Made by a program: the position numbers and the translations under genes. This document shows positions 1-5,360 of a stretch of 9,176 bases of DNA, piece after piece (within the stretch, counting starts at the first letter, position 1; each line of letters begins with the position of its first letter). The stretch is from Candidatus Omnitrophota bacterium (GTDB taxonomy: Bacteria > Omnitrophota > Gorgyraeia > Zapsychrales > Fredricksoniimonadaceae): assembly GCA_023247575.1 (NCBI GenBank), contig JAHFGE010000058.1, positions 1-9,176 of the forward strand, in the 5' to 3' direction. Under the pieces are notes generated by a model. It did not search any database. It saw nothing but the letters and a program-made list of their open reading frames with translations, and was not told where the DNA came from.

Positions 1-1132
1 CATCGCCGATGATTTTGCGTTTTTGCTCAGGGTCTTCCACGCCTTTAAGGCGTCCCAAGAAACGTCTGTGGGCATCCACCGCAATCAAGTTTATTTTGAA
101 GTTGCCTTTAAAGGTACGCTGCACGGAAGCAACTTCATTATGGCGCAAAAGGCCATTATCGACAAAAATGCAATACAGTTTATTACCAATGGCCTTATGA
201 ATAAGTAAAGCAGCTACCGAAGAATCGACCCCTCCGCTGAGGCCCAGGACCAGCCTCTTATGGCCAACGGTTTCTTTGATTTGCTTCACAGCTGCATCGA
301 TGAAACGGTCCATGGTCCAGCGCGGCAAGCATCCGCAGATGGTGTAAGCGAAATTTTGTAGAATCTGTAAGCCCCTCTGGGTATGAACCACTTCTGGATG
401 AAACTGTACACCCCATATTTTGCGGTTACGGTTGGCAATGGCGGCATTGGCTGCATGAAGGGTATGGGCAATGCGTATAAATCCTGGCGGAGGTGTGACG
501 ATTTCATCCCCATGGCTCATCCAGCAAGTCAAATTCGTCGAGAGGTTGGCAAAGAGATCTTTATTGCTGTCGATAAATAGTTCCGCCTTGCCGTACTCAC
601 GTCCTTTGGCTTTGCCCACTTTACCACCCAGCATATGGGTAATCGCCTGCATACCGTAACAGATCCCAAGGATCGGTACACCTAATTTAAAGATTTCCGC
701 TAATGGAAGCGGAGCTTTTGTTTCGTAGACGCTTTGCGGGCCTCCGGAGAGAATAATACCTTTAGGATGAATGGCCTTGATTTCACTAGCTGAAATATTA
801 TAAGGGACAATTTGGCTAAAGACTTTACTTTCGCGAATACGGCGGGCAATCAGTTGGGTGTATTGAGCCCCGAAATCTAAAATAAGAATGATATCACGGA
901 GTCTTTGCTTTTTAACCTCCATAGGGATAATTTTAGAGGAAGAACGAAGCTTGATGGGTTTCATCAACCCATGCACTGCTTTTCTTTTTTTAGTTGGTTT
1001 GCGATGCGAGAAGGATTTTTTATGAATCTTTTTCAATGGCTTCTTAGCAGATTTTTTAATGGCTTTCTTGGCAGGTTTTTTAACTTTCTTGATGGTTTTC
1101 TTAACGGCTTTTCTAGTGGCTTTTTTAGCCAT
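1..1132 (-). CDS. guaA: GMP synthase (glutamine-hydrolysing), with lysine-rich N-terminal extension; 3' end outside window
   Basis: GuaA amidates XMP to GMP with glutamine and ATP. From the ATG at 1132, 377 codons are in the window. Residues 1-70 are a basic extension (26 Lys, 4 Arg, no Asp or Glu) with repeated xxKK tetrads (AVKK, TIKK, PAKK, AIKK, SAKK, PLKK, IHKK). The normal protein begins near residue 71 (MEVKKQRLRDIILILDFGAQ). The class I glutamine amidotransferase domain has nucleophile Cys158 in GICYGMQ and His245/Glu247 in QFHPEV. The ATP-pyrophosphatase P-loop SGGVDSS is at 299-305. The rest of that domain and the dimerisation domain, roughly 190 residues by family length, lie beyond the edge. 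The 1132 start is chosen because AGGAG sits six bases upstream, whereas the internal ATG at 922 has no ribosome binding site. The gene follows guaB3 by 9 bases. Family assignment is certain; the extension rests on the start choice and the open frame. Confidence 0.95.
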   Translation of the reverse strand, partial: MAKKATRKAVKKTIKKVKKPAKKAIKKSAKKPLKKIHKKSFSHRKPTKKRKAVHGLMKPIKLRSSSKIIPMEVKKQRLRDIILILDFGAQYTQLIARRIRESKVFSQIVPYNISASEIKAIHPKGIILSGGPQSVYETKAPLPLAEIFKLGVPILGICYGMQAITHMLGGKVGKAKGREYGKAELFIDSNKDLFANLSTNLTCWMSHGDEIVTPPPGFIRIAHTLHAANAAIANRNRKIWGVQFHPEVVHTQRGLQILQNFAYTICGCLPRWTMDRFIDAAVKQIKETVGHKRLVLGLSGGVDSSVAALLIHKAIGNKLYCIFVDNGLLRHNEVASVQRTFKGNFKINLIAVDAHRRFLGRLKGVEDPEQKRKIIGD

Positions 1133-1138
1133 GAATAT

Positions 1139-1143
1139 CTCCT
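1139..1143 (-). promoter_or_regulatory. Ribosome binding site deciding the guaA start
   Basis: AGGAG on the minus strand is six bases before the ATG at 1132 and overlaps the guaB3 TAG stop (1142-1144) by two bases, a layout typical of coupled translation. No comparable site precedes the internal ATG codons at 964 or 922, so this site supports translation of the lysine-rich extension as part of GuaA. Confidence 0.8.
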
Positions 1144-2311
1144 ATTTTCCCATGCCTACGCGTTGCCCTATTTGAAACACTTTCCCCTCTGTCTGAATCG
1201 AGGGAGCTAGAATGATTTCTACATCATGCATGTCACTGATACTACGAGCTCCCAAAGAACCCATAGACGTTTTTAAAGCACCCACCAAATTTTGGGACCC
1301 ATCGTCAACTTTAGCCGGCCCTAATAATATTTCCTTGAGTGTACCGCTAACACCGACTTTGATTCTGGTTCCTCGAGGCAAATTGGCATGAGAAGTGGCC
1401 ATGCCCCAGTGATACCCCCGTCCGGGAGCTTCCTGAGCTTTAGCAAAAGCGGAGCCCACCATGACAGCATCAGAACCAGCCGCAAAAGCTTTACAGATTT
1501 CGCCTCCAATGCGCATACCACCGTCGGTAATAATAGGAACATACTGGCCACGACGTTTGAAATAGTAATCACGGGCCGCTGCACAATCAATCGTAGCGGT
1601 CATTTGTGGTACACCGATACCTAAAACGCCTCTGGAGGTGCATGCGGCTCCAGGACCAATGCCGACTAGAATAGCCCCAGCTCCCACTTCCATCAGCTCA
1701 AGAGCCATCTCATAAGTGACCACATTGCCCACAATAATAGGTATTTTGGCTTTCTTACAAAATTTTTCTAAATCCAAAATTTTGTATTCGGTAGCCATAT
1801 GACGGACGGTGGCCACGGTGGACTGCACCACAAAGATATCGGCGCCTGCGCCCAAGGCCACCTGGTAGAAATGTTCAGCGTTTTGAGGAATGCAACTGAC
1901 TACAGCCACCACTTTGGCTTTTTTGATCTCTTGCACGCGTTTGGCAATGAGTTTATCTTGAACTGGAAATTTTTGACCATCATAGAGGCTTTGCACCAGT
2001 TTGGTAGCCTCATCAGAGGAAGCCTTGGCAATTTGATCTAAAATTTTATCGGGATTGTCGTAACGGGTTTGAATACCTTCGAGATTCAAAACAGCCATGC
2101 CACCTAATTTTCCCATGGCAATGGCGAATTTGACATCCACCACTCCATCCATGGAAGCAGCCAAAATAGGAACAGAAAACTTATACTTGCCAAGTACAAA
2201 ATTGGTATCGATTTCGTTAGGATTAATGGTCACTGTTCCAGGGACTAAAGCGACTTCATCAAAACCATAGCATCGGCGGGATCTACGTCCAATACCAATC
2301 CATTCAGCCAT
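1142..2311 (-). CDS. guaB3: GuaB3-type IMP dehydrogenase family protein (no CBS domains)
   Basis: The 389-residue protein is an IMP dehydrogenase/GMP reductase family TIM barrel. The catalytic loop GIGPGAACTSRG places the nucleophilic cysteine at 224. The phosphate-binding segment ITDGGMRIGGEICKAFAAGS is at 261-280, and APGRGYHWGM near 295-304 corresponds to the flap region. The Bateman (CBS) pair that interrupts canonical GuaB is missing, and length, the N-terminal RRSRRCYGFDEVALVPG and the C-terminal GMGK match the GuaB3 group known from cyanobacteria and actinobacteria. Expected role: IMP to XMP with NAD, feeding GuaA directly downstream. Without CBS domains, allosteric purine control of the usual kind is not expected. 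The start is supported by GGAGG at 2319-2323, seven bases upstream. GMP reductase activity cannot be excluded by eye, but the guaA pairing favours the dehydrogenase. Confidence 0.9.
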   Translation of the reverse strand: MAEWIGIGRRSRRCYGFDEVALVPGTVTINPNEIDTNFVLGKYKFSVPILAASMDGVVDVKFAIAMGKLGGMAVLNLEGIQTRYDNPDKILDQIAKASSDEATKLVQSLYDGQKFPVQDKLIAKRVQEIKKAKVVAVVSCIPQNAEHFYQVALGAGADIFVVQSTVATVRHMATEYKILDLEKFCKKAKIPIIVGNVVTYEMALELMEVGAGAILVGIGPGAACTSRGVLGIGVPQMTATIDCAAARDYYFKRRGQYVPIITDGGMRIGGEICKAFAAGSDAVMVGSAFAKAQEAPGRGYHWGMATSHANLPRGTRIKVGVSGTLKEILLGPAKVDDGSQNLVGALKTSMGSLGARSISDMHDVEIILAPSIQTEGKVFQIGQRVGMGK

Positions 2312-2384
2312 TCCATAACCTCCATAATTTCAATAGGATAGGATATAAATTGTCTCAAAAAATATAAAACTTTTTGAAAACGAA

Positions 2385-2414
2385 ATTATACCAAAAAGGT
2401 ATGGGCAATGTCAA
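2385..2414 (-). promoter_or_regulatory. Sigma-70 promoter of guaB3-guaA
   Basis: The minus strand has TTGACA (2409-2414), an 18-base spacer and TATAAT (2385-2390), preceded by TG as an extended -10. Both hexamers are exact consensus. Transcription would start near 2378, giving a leader of about 65 AT-rich bases with no recognisable riboswitch. A dyad ATACC-N5-GGTAT overlaps the spacer and -10 and could be an operator. Confidence 0.8.
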
Positions 2415-2415
2415 T

Positions 2416-2450
2416 AAAAAAGTAGAGACGAGGCAATGCCTCGTCTCTAC
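2416..2450 (-). terminator. Rho-independent terminator of groES-groEL
   Basis: Reading the minus strand, a perfect hairpin with 14-bp arms and a single-base centre (2422-2450) is followed at once by TTTTTT (2416-2421). It begins 27 bases after the groEL stop. Real stem-loops need a few loop bases, so the top pairs would open. The T-tract is only on the minus-strand side, so termination is directional, and the next promoter's -35 begins one base later. Confidence 0.85.
2422..2450. repeat. 29-nt palindromic element, GTAGAGACGA variant
   Basis: Arms GTAGAGACGA and TCGTCTCTAC enclose a 9-base centre that is itself part of the palindrome. Length and layout (10+9+10) match the elements at 4726-4754 and 7455-7483, with G-to-A changes in the arms. 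Here it forms the groEL terminator stem. Confidence 0.7.
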
Positions 2451-2477
2451 TAATGATTACCGCATGTTTCAATTTTT

Positions 2478-4118
2478 TTAATACATCCCACCCATTCCGC
2501 CGCCTGGAGGCATGGCAGGAGCTGATTTTTCTTTTTCCGGAGCATCGGTGACGAGGCATTCCGTGGTCAACAACAATGCAGCAATGGAAGCTGCATTTTG
2601 TAATGCGGTGCGGGTTACTTTGGCCGGATCAATCACACCGGATTTAAACATGTCGATGTATTCATCTTTATTGAAATCATAACCGATATTAGGATCTTTT
2701 TCATTTCTAAGATGTTCCACAATGACTGAGCCTTCTAGGCCGGCATTAAAGGCCAATTGACGTACTGGTTCCTCCAAAGCACGGCGCACAATACTAGCAC
2801 CGGTTTTTTCATCACCCTTTAGGTCAGTGTTTTCTAGCTCGGAAATGCAGCGCAATAAAGCTACCCCACCGCCAGGAACAATACCCTCCTGAATGGCTGC
2901 GCGGGTCGCATGTAAAGCATCTTCCACACGAGCTTTCTTTTCTTTCATTTCGGTCTCAGTGGCAGCCCCCACATTGATGATCGCCACACCGCCGGAAAGT
3001 TTGGCTAAACGCTCTTGTAATTTTTCCTTGTCGTAGGAAGAATCCGTGGTATCAATTTGATTCTTGATTTGGGCAATACGTCCCTTGATATCAGTTTGCT
3101 TACCGGCGCCTTCGACAATCGTAGTATTGTCCTTGTCAATCTTGACCTTTTTAGCACGACCTAAATCATTGAGGTCGATATTTTCTAATTTGAGGCCTAA
3201 GTCTTCGGTAATGGCTTTACCCCCGGTCAAAACAGCGATATCTTTAAGCATTTCCTTGCGGCGATCGCCATAGCCCGGGGCTTTGACAGCCACGCAATGC
3301 AGGGTGCCGCGCATTTTATTGACGACCAAGGTGGCCAGGGCCTCGCCTTCAACCTCTTCGCAGATCAATAACAAAGGACGGCCGCTTTTAGCAACTTTTT
3401 CTAACAAAGGCAGGATATCTTTAATGGAAGATATCTTCTTCTCATAAAGAAGAATATAGGGATCTTCTAATTCACACAGCATTTTTTCCAAATCAGTAGA
3501 AAAATAAGGAGATAAATAACCTTGATCAAACTGCATGCCCTCCACAACCTTTAACTCCGTATTAATCGTTTTACTTTCTTCAGCCGATATAGGAGCATCC
3601 GTGCCTACCGCATCAAATGCTTCGGCAATTTTTTTACCAATAACACTATCGCCATTAGCAGCAATGCTGGCGACTTGTTCAACCTCTTTGGCATTTTTAC
3701 GATCGATTTTTTTGGCAACTTTCTCAATCTTAGCTACTACTCTTTCAACGGCCACATCAATACCGCGTTTGAGGGCCATCGGATTAGCACCGGCGGTGAC
3801 ATTCTTTAAACCTTCACGGTAAATAGATTCAGCTAATATCGTTGCTGTCGTAGTACCGTCACCGGCAATCTCTGATGTCTTTTCTGCCACTTCCTTGACC
3901 ATCTGGGCACCCATATTTTCAAAAGGATCCTCTAATTCAACTTCCTTGGCTACAGTAACACCGTCTTTAGTGACTGTGGGAGAACCGAATTTCTTATCTA
4001 AAACTACATTACGGCCCTTAGGACCTAAGGTCACTTTGACGGCCCGGGACAATTGCTCTACACCGCTTAAAACCTTGCGGCGAGCCTCATCTTCAAATAA
4101 TAATTGTTTTGCTGACAT
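2478..4118 (-). CDS. groEL: Chaperonin GroEL (Hsp60)
   Basis: This 546-residue protein has full GroEL length. It forms the double-ring cytosolic ATP-dependent folding chamber that works with GroES. Visible hallmarks are the N-terminal LGPKGRNVVLDKKFGSP at 31-47, the ATP-site GDGTTTA with Asp87, the catalytic VEDALHATRAA with Asp400 (equivalent of E. coli Asp398), VPGGGVALL, and a short C-terminal GGGMGGMY tail. The segment usually read as KDGVITVEE is TDAPISAEE here (173-181), an unusual substitution at a generally conserved place. The start is supported by GGAGGA eight bases upstream. groES is 76 bases upstream in the same transcript, and the terminator lies just downstream. Heat-shock control through CIRCE is expected. 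Confidence 0.98.
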   Translation of the reverse strand: MSAKQLLFEDEARRKVLSGVEQLSRAVKVTLGPKGRNVVLDKKFGSPTVTKDGVTVAKEVELEDPFENMGAQMVKEVAEKTSEIAGDGTTTATILAESIYREGLKNVTAGANPMALKRGIDVAVERVVAKIEKVAKKIDRKNAKEVEQVASIAANGDSVIGKKIAEAFDAVGTDAPISAEESKTINTELKVVEGMQFDQGYLSPYFSTDLEKMLCELEDPYILLYEKKISSIKDILPLLEKVAKSGRPLLLICEEVEGEALATLVVNKMRGTLHCVAVKAPGYGDRRKEMLKDIAVLTGGKAITEDLGLKLENIDLNDLGRAKKVKIDKDNTTIVEGAGKQTDIKGRIAQIKNQIDTTDSSYDKEKLQERLAKLSGGVAIINVGAATETEMKEKKARVEDALHATRAAIQEGIVPGGGVALLRCISELENTDLKGDEKTGASIVRRALEEPVRQLAFNAGLEGSVIVEHLRNEKDPNIGYDFNKDEYIDMFKSGVIDPAKVTRTALQNAASIAALLLTTECLVTDAPEKEKSAPAMPPGGGMGGMY

Positions 4119-4151
4119 GTCTAAATCCTCCGTTTAATTTGTTTCAAGGTA

Positions 4152-4203
4152 ATCCCTCGCCTTCTATGGCTCGGGATAAAGTAAACCAGACGGTTTACTT
4201 TAT
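4152..4203 (-). other. Two adjacent hairpins between groES and groEL
   Basis: A perfect 12-bp hairpin with a 4-base loop (arms 4176-4187 and 4192-4203) contains the last groES codons and its stop. Directly after it, 4152-4177 can form a weaker hairpin (ATCCC/GGGAT plus GCC/GGC around an internal loop). No T-tract follows, so a simple terminator is unlikely. mRNA processing, stability or partial attenuation setting the GroES:GroEL ratio are possible roles. Confidence 0.6.
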
Positions 4204-4485
4204 AATCGCCAACACATCTTCTTCTTTCATGATTAAAAGTTCCTGGCCTTCACTAGTCGTAATCTCGCTACCGCTATACTTGCCAAACAAAATGCGGTCT
4301 CCTACTTTGACTTCCAAAGGAATGATGTGGCTATTATCGGCCGGCTTACCTTTGCCCACAGCTACAACTTTACCTTCCTGCGGTTTTTCTTTGGCAGTGT
4401 CCGGAAGAACGATGCCACCTTTGGTGACTTCTTTGGCTTCCAGCACCTTGACCACGATACGGTCAGCTAATGGTTGAATCGCCAT
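4195..4485 (-). CDS. groES: Co-chaperonin GroES (Hsp10)
   Basis: This 96-residue protein has normal GroES length and caps the GroEL ring as a heptamer. It starts with the family signature MAIQPLADRIVVK, carries the mobile loop around residues 17-34 (EAKEVTKGGIVLPDTAKEK), and ends with GQELLIMKEEDVLAIIK. The start at 4485 is preferred over an in-frame codon 39 bases upstream because AGGAGGAG lies just before it and because GroES proteins begin at this point. It is first in the groES-groEL operon, behind a promoter with CIRCE operators. Confidence 0.98.
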   Translation of the reverse strand: MAIQPLADRIVVKVLEAKEVTKGGIVLPDTAKEKPQEGKVVAVGKGKPADNSHIIPLEVKVGDRILFGKYSGSEITTSEGQELLIMKEEDVLAIIK

Positions 4486-4523
4486 AACTACTCCTCCTGT
4501 TAAATATTGTTGAAAGGATGACA

Positions 4524-4542
4524 AATCCTAAATCGTAGGATT
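4524..4542 (-). other. Leader hairpin upstream of groES
   Basis: Inverted repeat AATCCTA-N5-TAGGATT, seven perfect pairs and a five-base loop, lies in the groES 5' leader and shares two bases with the CIRCE operator. It could stabilise the mRNA leader. Small size keeps confidence modest. Confidence 0.45.
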
Positions 4543-4567
4543 AGCACTACAAATCTTAGAGTGCTAA
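4541..4567. promoter_or_regulatory. CIRCE operator 1 (HrcA site) at groES
   Basis: TTAGCACTA-N9-GAGTGCTAA matches the CIRCE consensus TTAGCACTC-N9-GAGTGCTAA in 17 of 18 arm positions. It overlaps the last two bases of the -10 box and covers the expected start point, the classical place for HrcA repression. HrcA is not encoded in this window. Confidence 0.95.
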
Positions 4568-4594
4568 TATAACCAACGAAAAAAAATTTGTCAA
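4566..4594 (-). promoter_or_regulatory. Sigma-70 promoter of groES-groEL
   Basis: The minus strand shows TTGACA (4589-4594), a 17-base spacer and TATATT (4566-4571). This near-consensus promoter is enclosed by two CIRCE sites, so strong transcription when HrcA is inactive is expected. Confidence 0.85.
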
Positions 4595-4601
4595 GAAAAA
4601 A

Positions 4602-4628
4602 TTAGCGGTCAGCTATTTGGAGTGCTAA
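4602..4628. promoter_or_regulatory. CIRCE-like operator 2, overlapping the coaX end
   Basis: TTAGCGGTC-N9-GAGTGCTAA keeps one perfect CIRCE arm and 7 of 9 positions in the other, with exact spacing. It starts seven bases upstream of the groES -35 box and contains the coaX stop codon and last codons. Its centre is 61 bases from that of operator 1, roughly six helical turns. Confidence 0.7.
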
Positions 4629-5360
4629 TAAATAAAGTCCCTTAAAAACCAGATTCTCGTCGATGATGCAGATTTTGGGCGAAACGAATTTTTTCATCAA
4701 TTGGGTGTGGCCGCCGGTCATGACAGTACGGGCGGGTTTTGAAGCCGCCCCTACGTAGCGTCCTAACAAATCCACCATGCCTTTACATAAATAGCCGTAA
4801 CCATAGAAAAGACCGCTGAGGATGCTTTCCTCAGTCGTTTTTCCAATCGGATTTTTAGGAATACGAATATCAATTTGCGGTAAAAGAGCTGTCTTTAAAA
4901 ATAAGGATTCTGCCGAAAGGCGAAGTCCAGGCACGATGACTCCTCCCAAATACTCACCTTTCTTTGAAACCACATCAAAGGTAATGGCCGTGCCTAAATC
5001 AACGACAATGAGAGGTTTTCCGTACAGTTGTAAAGCCGCATAGGCCCCCACCAGCCTGTCTTGCCCTACTTGTTTGGGATTTCGATAGCGATTGGCCATG
5101 GGAACTTTCAGGTCCCGCCCCACCACTTGGATCTTCAGCATCTTTTTTAATACGCCTTCAACAACGGCTAATGCTTCGGGCACCACAGAACAAATAACCG
5201 CCTGGGAGATGGAATTATTTTTAAAAATTTTTTGAACAACCTTTTTAAGAACAGCCCCTTGGTCTGTGGTATCGATTTTAATCACCGACATCACAGAGCC
5301 ACGGTTATTGATCAAGGCAAAGCCTATCGTGGTATTACCAATGTCAACGGCTAGAATCAT
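4602..5360 (-). CDS. coaX: Type III pantothenate kinase
   Basis: The 252-residue protein phosphorylates pantothenate, the first step of coenzyme A synthesis. The ASKHA-fold motifs are visible: DIGNTTIGFAL at 6-16, GQDRLVGAYAA at 99-109 with the likely catalytic Asp101, DLGTAITFDVV at 121-131, GGVIVPGLRLS near 139-149, and TGGH at 215-218. The ATG at 5360 is chosen because CoaX proteins begin directly with MxLAxDIGNT and GGGGA is five bases upstream; a GTG 12 bases further up is in frame but less likely. The gene overlaps uvrB by 17 bases. Residues 203-212 (VGAASKPART) are encoded by a 29-nt palindromic element. The 3' end doubles as a CIRCE-like operator. Confidence 0.95.
   Translation of the reverse strand: MILAVDIGNTTIGFALINNRGSVMSVIKIDTTDQGAVLKKVVQKIFKNNSISQAVICSVVPEALAVVEGVLKKMLKIQVVGRDLKVPMANRYRNPKQVGQDRLVGAYAALQLYGKPLIVVDLGTAITFDVVSKKGEYLGGVIVPGLRLSAESLFLKTALLPQIDIRIPKNPIGKTTEESILSGLFYGYGYLCKGMVDLLGRYVGAASKPARTVMTGGHTQLMKKFVSPKICIIDENLVFKGLYLLALQIADR
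4726..4754. repeat. 29-nt palindromic element inside coaX
   Basis: On the minus strand GTAGGGGCGG-N9-CCGCCCGTAC, arms matching in 9 of 10 positions. It is read in frame as VGAASKPART near the CoaX C-terminus. It shares its first ten bases exactly with the uvrB-end and 7455 elements and has the same 10+9+10 geometry as the 7455 and 2422 elements. Confidence 0.75.

Noticed and set aside
905..1210. Plus-strand 101-codon frame rich in Phe, Leu and Gly across the guaA start
   Set aside because: It is the antisense shadow of the lysine-rich guaA extension (AAA/AAG read as Phe/Leu) and has no ribosome binding site of its own.
2312..2378. Riboswitch in the guaB3 leader
   Set aside because: The leader is AT-rich and lacks the conserved core of purine riboswitches or a terminator hairpin.
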